A DNA stretch of 64,000 nucleotides from Variovorax sp. V213 (GTDB lineage Bacteria > Pseudomonadota > Gammaproteobacteria > Burkholderiales > Burkholderiaceae_C). The notes beneath the pieces are model-generated. The model was not told the DNA's origin, did not search any database, and saw nothing but the letters and a program-made list of their open reading frames with translations. Every line of letters starts with the position of its first letter. The first letter of the stretch is position 1. Shown here one piece after another: positions 33,495 through 42,600 of the stretch. The stretch covers positions 2,915,001 through 2,979,000 of the forward strand of contig NZ_AP028664.1 of assembly GCF_041154455.1 (NCBI RefSeq). Reading direction: 5' to 3'. A program made the translations under genes and the position numbers.

Positions 33495-34627
33495 CGTTAA
33501 AGATAGGCGTGCCTGCCGAGACGATGGCCGGCGAAACCCGTGTGGCCGTAACGCCCGAGACGGTAAAAAAACTTGTCGCCACGGGGCACGCGGTTCGCGT
33601 GCAGTCGGGTGCTGGCGTCGCAGCCAGCGTTACCGATGCCGCCTACCAGGCCGCCGGTGCCGAGATCGTCAACATGAACGCCGCGTTCGCGGCCGACATG
33701 GTGCTCAAGGTGCGCACGCCCACCGATGCCGAAGCCGCGCTCATGAAGCCCGGCACCGTGGTCATCGGCATGCTCAACCCGTTCGATGCCGCGGGGCTGC
33801 AGCGCCTGGCCAACGCCGGCCTCACGGCCTTCGCGCTCGAAGCCGCCCCGCGCACCACCCGCGCCCAGAGCATGGACGTCCTCTCGTCGCAGGCCAACAT
33901 CGCCGGCTACAAGGCCGTGATGATCGCGGCCGACAAGTACCAGCGCTTCTTCCCGATGCTCATGACGGCTGCCGGCACCGTGAAGGCCGCGCGCGTCGTC
34001 ATCCTCGGCGTCGGCGTGGCGGGCCTGCAGGCGATTGCCACCGCCAAGCGCCTGGGTGCCGTCATCGAAGCCTCCGACGTTCGTCCGAGCGTCAAGGAAC
34101 AGATCGAATCGCTCGGCGGCAAGTTCATCGAGGTGTCCTACGACACCGACGAAGAGAAGGAAGCCGCGGTCGGCGTTGGCGGCTATGCCAAGCCGATGCC
34201 CGCGAGCTGGCTCGCGCGCCAGCAGGTCGAGGTCGCCAAGCGCGTGGCGCTCGCCGACATCGTCATCAGTACCGCGCTCATTCCCGGCCGCGCCGCGCCG
34301 ACGCTCATCACCGAGGACATGGTCAAGGCCATGAAGCCCGGGTCGGTCATCGTCGACATCGCCGCCGGCAAGGGCCCGGACGGCGTGGGCGGCAACTGCC
34401 CGTTGTCGGAAGCCGACAGGACGGTGGTGAAGCACGGCGTGACCATCGTCGGCGAAACCAATCTCGCGGCGCTCGTGGCGGCCGATGCCTCGGCGCTCTA
34501 TGCGCGCAACGTGCTCGACTTCCTCAAGCTCATCGTCACGAAGGAAGGTTCGCTCAAGATCGACCTCGAAGACGACATCGTCGCCGCCTGCCGCGTCACG
34601 CAAGACGGCCAGGTCACGAAGAAATAA
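33491..34627 (+). CDS. pntAA: NAD(P) transhydrogenase subunit alpha, part 1
   Basis: NAD(H)-binding domain I of proton-translocating transhydrogenase, 378 aa. Blocks KIGVPAETMAGETRVAVTP, MDVLSSQANIAGYKAV and ILGVGVAGLQAIATAKRLGA are diagnostic. The start is GTG at 33491, overlapping the ligase stop as GTGA. The first ~30 codons use TTA, ATA, GTA, AAA and CTT, while the rest is strongly GC-ending, suggesting recombination inside the 5' end. With pntAB and pntB it makes NADPH from NADH, driven by the proton gradient. Confidence 0.93.
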   Translation: MTLKIGVPAETMAGETRVAVTPETVKKLVATGHAVRVQSGAGVAASVTDAAYQAAGAEIVNMNAAFAADMVLKVRTPTDAEAALMKPGTVVIGMLNPFDAAGLQRLANAGLTAFALEAAPRTTRAQSMDVLSSQANIAGYKAVMIAADKYQRFFPMLMTAAGTVKAARVVILGVGVAGLQAIATAKRLGAVIEASDVRPSVKEQIESLGGKFIEVSYDTDEEKEAAVGVGGYAKPMPASWLARQQVEVAKRVALADIVISTALIPGRAAPTLITEDMVKAMKPGSVIVDIAAGKGPDGVGGNCPLSEADRTVVKHGVTIVGETNLAALVAADASALYARNVLDFLKLIVTKEGSLKIDLEDDIVAACRVTQDGQVTKK

Positions 34628-34651
34628 GCGGTCACGCGAGGAGAAGAAATC

Positions 34652-34984
34652 ATGGATCCCGTTTCCCATACCGTCATCAACCTCATCATCTTCGTGCTGG
34701 CCATCTACGTGGGCTACCACGTGGTGTGGACCGTCACGCCCGCGCTGCACACGCCGCTGATGGCCGTGACCAACGCCATCTCGGCCATCGTGATCGTGGG
34801 CGCCATGCTGGCGGCCGCGCTCACCGAAACCACGCTGGGCAAGACCATGGGCGTGCTCGCGGTGGCGCTCGCCGCAGTGAACATCTTCGGCGGCTTCCTC
34901 GTCACGCGGCGCATGCTCGAGATGTTCAAGAAGAAGGACAAGAAGGCGGCGGCGCCGAAGGCCGAAGCGGGAGCCTCCCAATGA
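34652..34984 (+). CDS. pntAB: NAD(P) transhydrogenase subunit alpha, part 2
   Basis: Membrane subunit of 110 aa with about four transmembrane segments (LIIFVLAIYVGYHVVW; AISAIVIVGAMLAAALTET; VLAVALAAVNIFGGFLVTRR) and a lysine-rich cytoplasmic tail. It is the split equivalent of the C-terminal part of E. coli PntA. AGGAGAAG precedes the ATG, and the stop overlaps the pntB start (ATGA). Confidence 0.93.
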   Translation: MDPVSHTVINLIIFVLAIYVGYHVVWTVTPALHTPLMAVTNAISAIVIVGAMLAAALTETTLGKTMGVLAVALAAVNIFGGFLVTRRMLEMFKKKDKKAAAPKAEAGASQ

Positions 34985-36408
34985 GCATGAACCTCGTCAC
35001 GCTGCTCTACCTGGTTGCCAGCGTCTGCTTCATCCAGGCCCTCAAGGGCCTCTCCCATCCCACCACCTCGATCCGCGGCAACGTCTTCGGCATGGCCGGC
35101 ATGGCCATCGCGGTGCTCACCACCGGTGCGCTGATCTACAACATGGCCGGCGGCCACCTCATGGGCCTGGCCTGGGTGCTGCTGGGGCTGGTGGCCGGTG
35201 GCGGCTACGGCGCCTACCGCGCCAAGACGGTCGAGATGACCAAGATGCCCGAGCTGGTGGCCTTCTTCCACAGCATGATCGGCCTGGCGGCGGTGTTCAT
35301 CGCGGTCGCTGCCGTGGTCGAGCCCGCGGCCATGCTCGAAGGCATCGCCAAGGGCGCGGCCATTCCGACCGGCAACCGGCTCGAACTGTTCCTGGGGGCG
35401 GCCATCGGCGCCATCACCTTCAGCGGCTCGGTCATCGCCTTCGGCAAGCTCTCGGGCACCTACAAGTTCCGGCTGTTCCAGGGTGCGCCGGTGCAGTTCG
35501 CGGGCCAGCACATGCTGAACCTCGTGCTCGGCCTGGCCATGATCGGGCTCGGGCTGGTGTTCATGTTCACCGAAAGCTGGCCGGCCTTCTTCGCGATGCT
35601 GGCACTGGCCTTCGTGATGGGTGTGCTCATCATCATCCCGATCGGCGGCGCCGACATGCCGGTGGTGGTGTCGATGCTCAACAGCTACTCGGGCTGGGCG
35701 GCCGCGGGCATCGGCTTCAGCCTGAACAACGCGATGCTGATCGTGGCCGGTTCGCTGGTGGGCTCTTCGGGTGCGATCCTGAGCTACATCATGTGCAAGG
35801 CCATGAACCGCTCGTTCTTCAACGTGATCCTGGGTGGCTTCGGCGGCGAGGCGGTCAGCGCGGCCAGCGGCGCGAAGGAGCAGCGCCCGGTCAAGAGCGG
35901 CAGCGCCGACGACGCGGCCTTCGTGCTCGGCAATGCCGAGACGGTGGTGATCGTGCCGGGCTACGGCCTGGCCGTGGCACGCGCACAGCACGCGGTGAAG
36001 GAACTCGCGCAGAAGCTCACCGACAAGGGCATCACCGTCAAGTACGCGATCCACCCGGTGGCGGGCCGCATGCCGGGCCACATGAACGTGCTGCTGGCCG
36101 AAGCCGAGGTGCCCTATGACCAGGTGTTCGAGATGGAAGACATCAACGGCGAGTTCGGCCAGGCCGACGTGGCGATCATCCTGGGCGCCAACGACGTGGT
36201 GAACCCGGCCGCGCACACCAAGGGCAGCCCGATCTACGGCATGCCCATTCTGGAGGCCTACAAGGCCAAGACGGTGATCGTGAACAAGCGCTCCATGGCG
36301 GCGGGTTATGCCGGCCTGGACAACGAACTCTTCTACATGGACAAGACCATGATGGTGTTCGGCGACGCCAAGAAGGTCGTCGAGGACATGGGCAAGGCCA
36401 TCGAGTAA
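34981..36408 (+). CDS. pntB: NAD(P) transhydrogenase subunit beta
   Basis: Subunit of 475 aa with an N-terminal membrane domain of about nine helices (from LYLVASVCFIQALKGLSHP) and the C-terminal NADP(H)-binding domain III (VIVPGYGLAVARAQHAV, HPVAGRMPGHMNVLLAEA, GANDVVNPAA and the ending MMVFGDAKKVVEDMGKAIE). It is complete. It closes the transhydrogenase operon, whose GC-rich codon use contrasts with the genes on both sides. Confidence 0.95.
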   Translation: MSMNLVTLLYLVASVCFIQALKGLSHPTTSIRGNVFGMAGMAIAVLTTGALIYNMAGGHLMGLAWVLLGLVAGGGYGAYRAKTVEMTKMPELVAFFHSMIGLAAVFIAVAAVVEPAAMLEGIAKGAAIPTGNRLELFLGAAIGAITFSGSVIAFGKLSGTYKFRLFQGAPVQFAGQHMLNLVLGLAMIGLGLVFMFTESWPAFFAMLALAFVMGVLIIIPIGGADMPVVVSMLNSYSGWAAAGIGFSLNNAMLIVAGSLVGSSGAILSYIMCKAMNRSFFNVILGGFGGEAVSAASGAKEQRPVKSGSADDAAFVLGNAETVVIVPGYGLAVARAQHAVKELAQKLTDKGITVKYAIHPVAGRMPGHMNVLLAEAEVPYDQVFEMEDINGEFGQADVAIILGANDVVNPAAHTKGSPIYGMPILEAYKAKTVIVNKRSMAAGYAGLDNELFYMDKTMMVFGDAKKVVEDMGKAIE

Positions 36409-36699
36409 ATCCTTTGCAGATGAACGCATCAACACAGTGCGACGGTGACTCAGATGCGGTGTGTCCGTCACTGTGGCCAGGTCAATGCTTGGACGACCGC
36501 GGATTGGATCCCTCTTGCCAACATCTTGCAGGTGAAAGGCCAGTGCGCTACTGACCCCACGGTACGCGAGATGAATGCATCGCGCGGTCGGGTCACCATG
36601 GTTGGGGCTTCGTCCGATAGCGGCTGCAGTGCCTGACATCGCGCTTCATCCATCCCGTCCAGCGCATCCCGTGCCGGACCATTTACAAAGGCCCACAAA

Positions 36700-37449
36700 A
36701 TGCCCCTCTCCCTTCAAGGCAAGATCGCCGTCGTGACTGGCGCAAGCACCGGCATCGGTTTCGCCATTGCCAAACGGTTTGCAGCCGAAGGCGCAAGCGT
36801 CGTAATCACTGGTCGGCGCCAGAAAGAACTTGACGTCGCAGTCGCCGACATTGGGGATCAAGCCTCCGGCGTGCGCGCCGACGCCTCCAGCTTGCAGGAT
36901 CTCGACACCCTCTTCGATACCGTCAAGCAACGCCATGGACGCATCGACGTTTTGGTCGCCAACGCGGGAGGCGGCAGCATGGCCCCACTTGGCGCGATAA
37001 CGGAAGAGCTGTTTGACAAGACGTTTAGCACCAATGTGAAAGGGGTGCTGTTCACGGTTCAGAAGGCACTTCCCCTGTTGGCGGATAGCGCGGCGGTCAT
37101 CCTGGTTGGTTCGACCAGCTCGATACATGGCGTACCTGCATTCAGCGTCTACAGCGCCACTAAGGCGGCAATCCGGAACTTCGCTCGTAGCTGGATTCTG
37201 GACCTCAAAGGTCGCAACATTCGCATCAATGTCCTCAGTCCCGGACCGACTAAGACGCCTGGGCTGGTAGGCCTGGTGCCAGTCGAGCACCAGCAGGGAT
37301 TGCTTGATGGTTTTGCCGGTCAGATCCCAATGGGCCGGGTCGGGGAGCCTGATGAAATCGGCAAGGTCGCGGTCTTCCTGGCCTCGGACGCATCGAGCTT
37401 CGTCACCGGCATCGAGCTATTCGTCGACGGCGGCATTGCGCAGATCTAG
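36700..37449 (+). CDS. SDR family oxidoreductase
   Basis: Classical SDR of 249 aa: TGASTGIG cofactor motif (13-20), catalytic Tyr151 and Lys155 (YSATKAA), serines at 138-141, and C-terminal FVTGIELFVDGGIAQI. It looks like a cyclic or acyl alcohol dehydrogenase; the substrate is unknown. The 291-bp gap on its left (36409-36699) holds no recognisable gene and marks the point where base composition drops after pntB. An MBL-fold remnant follows on its right. Confidence 0.88.
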   Translation: MPLSLQGKIAVVTGASTGIGFAIAKRFAAEGASVVITGRRQKELDVAVADIGDQASGVRADASSLQDLDTLFDTVKQRHGRIDVLVANAGGGSMAPLGAITEELFDKTFSTNVKGVLFTVQKALPLLADSAAVILVGSTSSIHGVPAFSVYSATKAAIRNFARSWILDLKGRNIRINVLSPGPTKTPGLVGLVPVEHQQGLLDGFAGQIPMGRVGEPDEIGKVAVFLASDASSFVTGIELFVDGGIAQI

Positions 37450-37453
37450 GACG

Positions 37454-37735
37454 ATGAAGCTGTTGAACCTGCTCAGTGCGCAGGCATTGGCTGCAGCGCC
37501 CGTGCTTGGCCAGACTGCATTTTCGGTCGTAGCGGCCGAGCGCGGCGGAGCGATCGAGACCGCTCACTACCACTTCGATCATGTGGGCCAGGCAACCGAC
37601 TTTCCCCGGGGCCACGCTATTGGTCGGTTGCGGAGCAACCGTTGTCGCCCATCGGATCGGCCTGAACCTCGTGGCCGGAGGACCTTGCGCGCAGCCTCCC
37701 CCCCTCCTTCGACCGCGAAATATGACGAATAGCGT
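37454..37735 (+). pseudogene. Metallo-beta-lactamase-fold hydrolase remnant, frameshifted
   Basis: A short open frame from ATG 37454 contains AHYHFDHVGQATDFP, the HxHxDH zinc motif of metallo-beta-lactamase-fold hydrolases. Around 37600-37610 the similarity moves to another frame, reading FPGATLLVGCGATVV, which is the usual continuation in lactonase-like members. Most of the family length (about 250 aa) is missing and the start is not like a normal N-terminus. I read it as a decayed fragment between two SDR genes; the parent enzyme is unknown. Confidence 0.45.
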
Positions 37736-37795
37736 ATCCATGTCGCGCTCTACCGCTGCACCGCAGCCTCTTCAACTTCCTGCAAGGACCCGACC

Positions 37796-38497
37796 ATGAA
37801 ACTCGAAAACGCCACTGTCCTCGTCACCGGCGCCAACCGCGGCATCGGTCTCGCATTTGCCCGCGCCGCTCTGGCCCGCGGCGCGCGCAAGGTTTACGCT
37901 GGAGCGCGCGACCCGGCCAACGTCACGTTGGCCGGCGTCGAACCGATTCGCCTCGACGTCACCCGACCCGATGAGATTGCCGCAGCGGCACGCCATTGCG
38001 GCGACGTCACGCTGCTGATCAACAACGCCGGTATCGCGACGCTCGGGGCATTCATTGCCGAGGACAGCGTCGAGGCCGCCCGCGACCAGTTCGAGACCAA
38101 TTTTTTTGGGCCGCTGCGCATGGCGCTCGCCTTCGCGCCGGTGCTCGCCAGCCACGGCGGCGGCGCGATCTTGAACGTCCTGTCGCTCGCGAGCTGGATC
38201 ACAGCACCCCGTCTCGCGACCTATGCCGCCACCAAATCGGCCGCCTGGTCACTGACCAACAGTCTGCGCCACGAGTTGCGGGCCCAAGGCACCCAGGTAC
38301 TGGGATTGCACATGGGATTCGTTGACACCGACATGGCGCGCGGCAACGATCAGCCGAAGTCCAGCCCGGAAGAAGTGGTGCGCTGCAGCCTCGACGCCCT
38401 CGAAGCCGGGGCCGAGGAGGTGCTGGCCGACGAGATCACCCGGCAGGTCAAGCTTGGCTTGTCGGCCGAGCCGGGCGTCTACCTTCGGACGACCTAA
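37796..38497 (+). CDS. SDR family oxidoreductase (YueD/carbonyl-reductase-like)
   Basis: SDR of 233 aa with TGANRGIG (11-18), NNAG (76-79), a serine near 130-133 and Tyr143/Lys147 (YAATKSAA). The C-terminus (MGFVDTDMARG, then the PKSSPEEVVRCSLDALEAGAEE block) fits the short SDR group that ends without the usual DGG tail. It is followed at 72 bp by a phosphotransferase gene that may share its transcript. The substrate is not predictable. Confidence 0.87.
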   Translation: MKLENATVLVTGANRGIGLAFARAALARGARKVYAGARDPANVTLAGVEPIRLDVTRPDEIAAAARHCGDVTLLINNAGIATLGAFIAEDSVEAARDQFETNFFGPLRMALAFAPVLASHGGGAILNVLSLASWITAPRLATYAATKSAAWSLTNSLRHELRAQGTQVLGLHMGFVDTDMARGNDQPKSSPEEVVRCSLDALEAGAEEVLADEITRQVKLGLSAEPGVYLRTT

Positions 38498-38568
38498 GGC
38501 TGAACCGCCTTCCGGCAAACCACTACCCCGCACCTACCTGATTGAACGGCAAACACGAGGTCATAGAC

Positions 38569-39651
38569 ATGACAGAAGCTCAAACCGGCACCAGGCCTCT
38601 CGCCGGGTCTCATGCGTTCGACGTGGCCGCGCTGCTGGCTTATCTCGAGCCGCGGGTCGACGGCTTTCAGGGGCCAGTCACGGTCGAGCAGTTCAAGGGC
38701 GGGCAATCGAACCCGACCTACAAGCTCAACACGCCGGAGCGCTCTTACGTGATGCGCTGCAAGCCCGGCCCGGCAGCGAAGCTGCTGACCTCGGCGCATG
38801 CGATTGATCGTGAATTCACCGTGATGCGGGCGCTGCGCGCAACCGACGTGCCGGTCCCGGACATGTACCTGCTGTGCGAAGATGAATCCGTGATCGGCTG
38901 CGCCTTCTACGTGATGGAGTACATGTCCGGCCGCGTGATGTGGGACCAATCGATCCCTGCTGCCGACGACACACGGCGGAGTCGAATCTACGACGAGATG
39001 AACCGCGTGATCGCCGCGCTGCACAACGTCGACGTCAAGGCAGCGGGCCTCGAGAACTACGGTAAGCCTGGCAACTATATCGAGCGCCAGATCGGTCGCT
39101 GGACGAAGCAGTATCAGGCTTCGATCACGCAGCCGATCCCAGAAATGGATCGGTTGATGGACTGGCTCCCTGCCCACATACCGGCCAGCGCGCGCGACGA
39201 GAGCCAGGTGTCTGTCGTGCACGGCGACTACAGGCTCGACAATCTGATGTTCCACGCCACCAAGCCACGGGCGATCGCAGTGCTCGACTGGGAGCTCTCG
39301 ACGATCGGCCATCCGCTGGCCGACTTGAGCTACCACTGCATGTCGTGGCACATCCAGCCGAGCCCGACAACCCTTGGCATCTGCGGGCTCGACCTCGCCG
39401 CTCTCGGCATACCCGACGAAAAGAGCTATGTGCGCCGCTACTGCGAGCGGACCGGCCGCGCCGACCCCGACGCAGTGATGGCCGATTGGAACTTCTACCT
39501 CGCCTACAACATGTTCCGGCTCGCCGGCATTCTGCAAGGAATTGCCAAACGTGTGGAGACGGGAACGGCGTCGAGCGCACAGGCAAAGCAAGCAAGCGCC
39601 GGTGCGCGGCCGCTTGCACAGATGGGTTGGGCACTCGCGCAACGCGCTTGA
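38569..39651 (+). CDS. Phosphotransferase family protein (APH, ACAD10/11-like kinase)
   Basis: Aminoglycoside-phosphotransferase-fold kinase of 360 aa. Catalytic loop VVHGDYRLDNLMFH and Mg-binding AVLDWELSTIGHPLADLSY are clear; the N-terminal FKGGQSNPTYKLNT strand forms the nucleotide pocket. Close homologues lie beside acyl-CoA dehydrogenases and phosphorylate 4-hydroxyacyl-CoAs (ACAD10/11 or LvaA type) rather than drugs. Antibiotic resistance is therefore not implied. The ATG at 38569 has GAGG upstream; TTG at 38542 is less likely. Confidence 0.88.
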   Translation: MTEAQTGTRPLAGSHAFDVAALLAYLEPRVDGFQGPVTVEQFKGGQSNPTYKLNTPERSYVMRCKPGPAAKLLTSAHAIDREFTVMRALRATDVPVPDMYLLCEDESVIGCAFYVMEYMSGRVMWDQSIPAADDTRRSRIYDEMNRVIAALHNVDVKAAGLENYGKPGNYIERQIGRWTKQYQASITQPIPEMDRLMDWLPAHIPASARDESQVSVVHGDYRLDNLMFHATKPRAIAVLDWELSTIGHPLADLSYHCMSWHIQPSPTTLGICGLDLAALGIPDEKSYVRRYCERTGRADPDAVMADWNFYLAYNMFRLAGILQGIAKRVETGTASSAQAKQASAGARPLAQMGWALAQRA

Positions 39652-40066
39652 ATGAGCGTTCGTCCACTTCAGCGACGCCCTCGGGTCATCGACGCATGAA
39701 GAAGCAATGCAGCCGATACAGACGCGATCCACGAGGCAGCGGGTCGGCAAGGCACCCCGGATAGAGCTAGCGCAAAGCCTGCCTGCATCCATCGACGGAG
39801 ACTCGCTTTGCTCATGTCCGCTTTCGACAATATGCGGGACGACACGTGCGCCAGAAGATATGCATCCGGGAGGTAAGCAGTCAGCCATCCCATCTTGACT
39901 CGCGACGAGGGTCAGCCGGGCTGTGGGCTGCCGTTGAAGAGGCCAGCTTTGGTCATAACCTTGGCCATGCACACAGCGCTTCCGAGAACGCCTTATCGAG
40001 CGAGAGCGAACAACTATCCCTGTTCGGCCCGTGGGGTGTCGACGTGCTCCGCCTGCGCCGCCGAGC
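39652..40066. other. Gene-poor stretch
   Basis: Between the phosphotransferase stop and a small minus-strand frame, no open frame shows convincing protein character on either strand. Together with 40283-40536 it makes about 670 bp of non-coding or decayed DNA between two catabolic groups of different orientation. Confidence 0.4.
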
Positions 40067-40282
40067 TCAAAGACTTGGCGTCGGCATGAAAATACTATGC
40101 CGCAAGGCCAAGATGCATGCACCCAGCCGAAGCAGCTGATCTACATTGCCGTCGCGAAAATCGCTCTCTACATCCTCTCTGCGGATCAACTCCGTGATGA
40201 ATTCGAGTGCAGCTGGAGGCGAGAATCCGCGGCCTTCGCGCGCCATCTCAAAGGCTGTGGCAAGCACTTCAGTTTTGGTCAT
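40067..40282 (-). CDS. Hypothetical small protein or gene fragment
   Basis: An open frame of 71 aa from ATG 40282 reads MTKTEVLATAFEMAREGRGF followed by an amphipathic helix-like PPAALEFITELIRREDVESDF. The composition is protein-like, unlike neighbouring frames, but I recognise no family and there is no clear ribosome site. It may be the N-terminus of a gene truncated by rearrangement. It lies alone in an otherwise gene-less stretch. Confidence 0.3.
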   Translation of the reverse strand: MTKTEVLATAFEMAREGRGFSPPAALEFITELIRREDVESDFRDGNVDQLLRLGACILALRHSIFMPTPSL

Positions 40283-40536
40283 ATCAACTCGCGACACGTA
40301 ATGAATCTTGTCGGCAAGGTCGCCCCCTTACTGCCAACCAACCTTGCACATTCGCTGCTTGACCAGACACGGCCACAGCCGGAGTAGCTTTGAGTTAGCC
40401 GGATCGAGTCCAAGTTGATGGGTCATTGCCGCCGGTCCGCGGCTGATCTTGCTGGGCTTTTCCGCGTGACGTAGAGCCAGCCGCGAGTCCCAACAAAAGT
40501 ATTTCCGGTTAGCTTGACGGCTCCCGGCCGCGCGGC

Positions 40537-41367
40537 TCAGAACCTCTCAGCGACGTGCTTTCCGAGGTCGAGTTCGACTCCGTCAGGCTGCTGCAAGCCG
40601 CGTTCGAAGAGGCTGCGCACGTGATCTGCGTTCTCCGGACGCCCCGCCGTACGCCTGAAGGCGGCCATAGCGGCTGCGTAGTCCCCCGCGGGGATTGCAG
40701 TGGCCGCGTCGACGAACTCCTTCGTGCCAGAGACCCCGGCCTTGCTAAAGCCGGCGATGCGGCGTGCGAAGGTGTCGACGAAGTCGTCCAGCTCGCCCTC
40801 GGGAAGAACGCGGTTGACGTAGCCGTATTCGGCGGCGAGCTTGGCCGGGAAGTCGTCTCCTCCCACCACGATCTCCATCGCGCGACCTCGGCCTACCAAC
40901 TCGGCCAGTCGCCCCATCGGGTTGCCGCCCGGTACGGCACCAAAGCCCACCTCGGGCTGCCCCAGGATGGCGTTAGGCCCGGCGAAGCGGATGTCCGTGT
41001 GCAGGACGAACTCACTTCCCGCTCCACGGACGCGGCCGTTGATGGCCGAGATAGTGAGGGCGGGGACCCTGCTGAGGCGCAAAAGGGTGTCCGGGTGGGG
41101 GAGGAGCCCGGTGGGGCCCGGCGCCGTCGTGTACACGCGCTGGATGTCGGACTTGAGGTCAAAGTGCGCCATGAAGAAGTCGGGGTTGGCACTCTGGAAC
41201 ACGACTACGGTCAGATCGGGGTCCTGTTCCATACGGGTCACCAGTTCGCCAAGCTCATCGATGGTGTCCGGATCGATGAGGTTGATCGGGCCGTTCTCGA
41301 AGGTCACCTTCCAATAGGATGGCGACACCGTGTGTACTTGAAATTGGGTTTGTTTGCTCATGGACAT
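40537..41367 (-). CDS. Enoyl-CoA hydratase/isomerase family protein
   Basis: Crotonase-fold protein of 276 aa. The oxyanion-hole segments are visible (FMAHFDLKSD and SAINGRVRGAGSEFVLHTDIRFAG), followed by GQPEVGFGAVPGG. The Glu/Glu pair of classic hydratases is not obvious, so isomerase, hydrolase or other crotonase chemistry is possible. It is the last gene of a four-gene minus-strand group (isomerase, SDR, MDR, crotonase), 50 bp after the MDR stop. Confidence 0.85.
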   Translation of the reverse strand: MSMSKQTQFQVHTVSPSYWKVTFENGPINLIDPDTIDELGELVTRMEQDPDLTVVVFQSANPDFFMAHFDLKSDIQRVYTTAPGPTGLLPHPDTLLRLSRVPALTISAINGRVRGAGSEFVLHTDIRFAGPNAILGQPEVGFGAVPGGNPMGRLAELVGRGRAMEIVVGGDDFPAKLAAEYGYVNRVLPEGELDDFVDTFARRIAGFSKAGVSGTKEFVDAATAIPAGDYAAAMAAFRRTAGRPENADHVRSLFERGLQQPDGVELDLGKHVAERF

Positions 41368-41416
41368 GATTCCTTAGTTTTAGATCGACACCAGATGTCG
41401 AAAAATGCTGACTCGG

Positions 41417-42544
41417 TCAGCCCAGATCCTTGTTCGGATTGACGAGGTACTTCTCGCCGGTCGACGCCTTGCTGTAGGCCGCGATGGCGCCGAGCTGCAG
41501 CGCCTCGAACATCGACACCTCCCGCGTGTAGTGGCTTGCAAAGGTTGTCTTGAGTTCGGATGCCACGCGTTGCTTCAGCCGCGCGACCTCGGCCGCCCCG
41601 ATCTTCTGCAGAAACGGGAATAGCAACCAGCCGCCCATGCCCCATGCCATGCCGAAGCCGCGGGTGAATTCCGTCGCCGTGCGATCGAGGCTGCCGTAGA
41701 TGTAAACCTGCTTGTGCACGGTCGATCCATAGCGGTTGTATTCCTTCGCATTGCGGTTCGCGGCGGCTTCCATCGCCATGAGGATCTGGCCGGCCAGCTT
41801 GCCGCCGCCGATTGCGTCGAAGGCCAGCGTCGCCCCCGTTACGGCCAGCGCGTTCGTCAGTTCGTTCATGAAGTTCGGCGACGTGCTATTGCAGACGTAC
41901 TTCGCGCCGAGTTCGCGCAGCAGCGTCTCGTGCTCGGGCTTGCGTACGATGTTGACGAGGTCGATCCCGTCTTTCAGGCAGACCTTGTTGAGCATCTGCC
42001 CCAGGTTCGATGCCGCCGCGGAGTGGACCAGCGCGGTGTGGCCTTCTCGCTTCATCGTCTCGGTCATGCCGAGAGAGGTGAGCGGATTGACGAACCACGA
42101 GGCGCCCTCGGCGGCCGTCGTGCCCTCGGGCAGCGGTAGGCACTGCGCGACGTTAACCGCGCAGTACTGCGAATACATCGCGCCGCCGATCACGCCCACA
42201 ATCTTGCCGAGCAGGGCCTGCGCGGCCGGGGAACTTCCCGCGCCGACCACGAGGCCGGCGCCTTCGTAGCCGACCGGCACGGACTCGCCCAGTCGGCCCG
42301 CCACAGCCGGCAGCATGCGCGGCGGCACGGTGGCAGTAACGACCGGGCGATCCGCCGTGCCGGAGGCCTTCGCAGTCGACATGTCGGCCATGCCAAATAG
42401 CACCATCAGGTCCGACGGGTTCATCGGGGCCGCGCCTATGCGCACGAGCACTTCGTCAACTGTCGGTTCGGGCATCGGCACCTCGGCGAGCGAGAGTTCA
42501 AGCTCGCCGTCGGCGCGGACAATGGAGCGGAGTTGCAACGGCAT
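41417..42544 (-). CDS. Zinc-less MDR family oxidoreductase
   Basis: Medium-chain dehydrogenase/reductase of 375 aa. It has PMNPSDLMVLFG near the N-terminus, VGYEGAGLVV, the hydrophobic catalytic core WFVNPLTSLGMTETMKREGH and the cofactor-binding region around VHSAAASNLGQMLNKVC. The canonical GxGxxG is replaced by AAASNLGQM, as in a subgroup of quinone-reductase-like proteins. Substrate unknown. It ends 50 bp before the enoyl-CoA hydratase gene and starts 57 bp after the SDR. Confidence 0.83.
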   Translation of the reverse strand: MPLQLRSIVRADGELELSLAEVPMPEPTVDEVLVRIGAAPMNPSDLMVLFGMADMSTAKASGTADRPVVTATVPPRMLPAVAGRLGESVPVGYEGAGLVVGAGSSPAAQALLGKIVGVIGGAMYSQYCAVNVAQCLPLPEGTTAAEGASWFVNPLTSLGMTETMKREGHTALVHSAAASNLGQMLNKVCLKDGIDLVNIVRKPEHETLLRELGAKYVCNSTSPNFMNELTNALAVTGATLAFDAIGGGKLAGQILMAMEAAANRNAKEYNRYGSTVHKQVYIYGSLDRTATEFTRGFGMAWGMGGWLLFPFLQKIGAAEVARLKQRVASELKTTFASHYTREVSMFEALQLGAIAAYSKASTGEKYLVNPNKDLG

Positions 42545-42600
42545 GGGGGGTGTCTTGTAAGTTGGAGAAAGGCGGATTCTTAGAAGCTGAGCGCCTCCGA

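Noticed and set aside
33497..36639. Long minus-strand open frames over pntAA, pntAB and pntB
   Set aside because: His/Asp/Arg-rich translations typical of the antisense of GC-rich genes; pnt genes are unambiguous on the plus strand.
38569..39651. Aminoglycoside resistance gene
   Set aside because: The APH fold is present, but the sequence belongs with kinases found beside acyl-CoA enzymes, so a resistance role is not supported.
38494..40122. Minus-strand open frame of 542 codons over the phosphotransferase
   Set aside because: Antisense shadow; no motif found and the sense gene has all kinase motifs.
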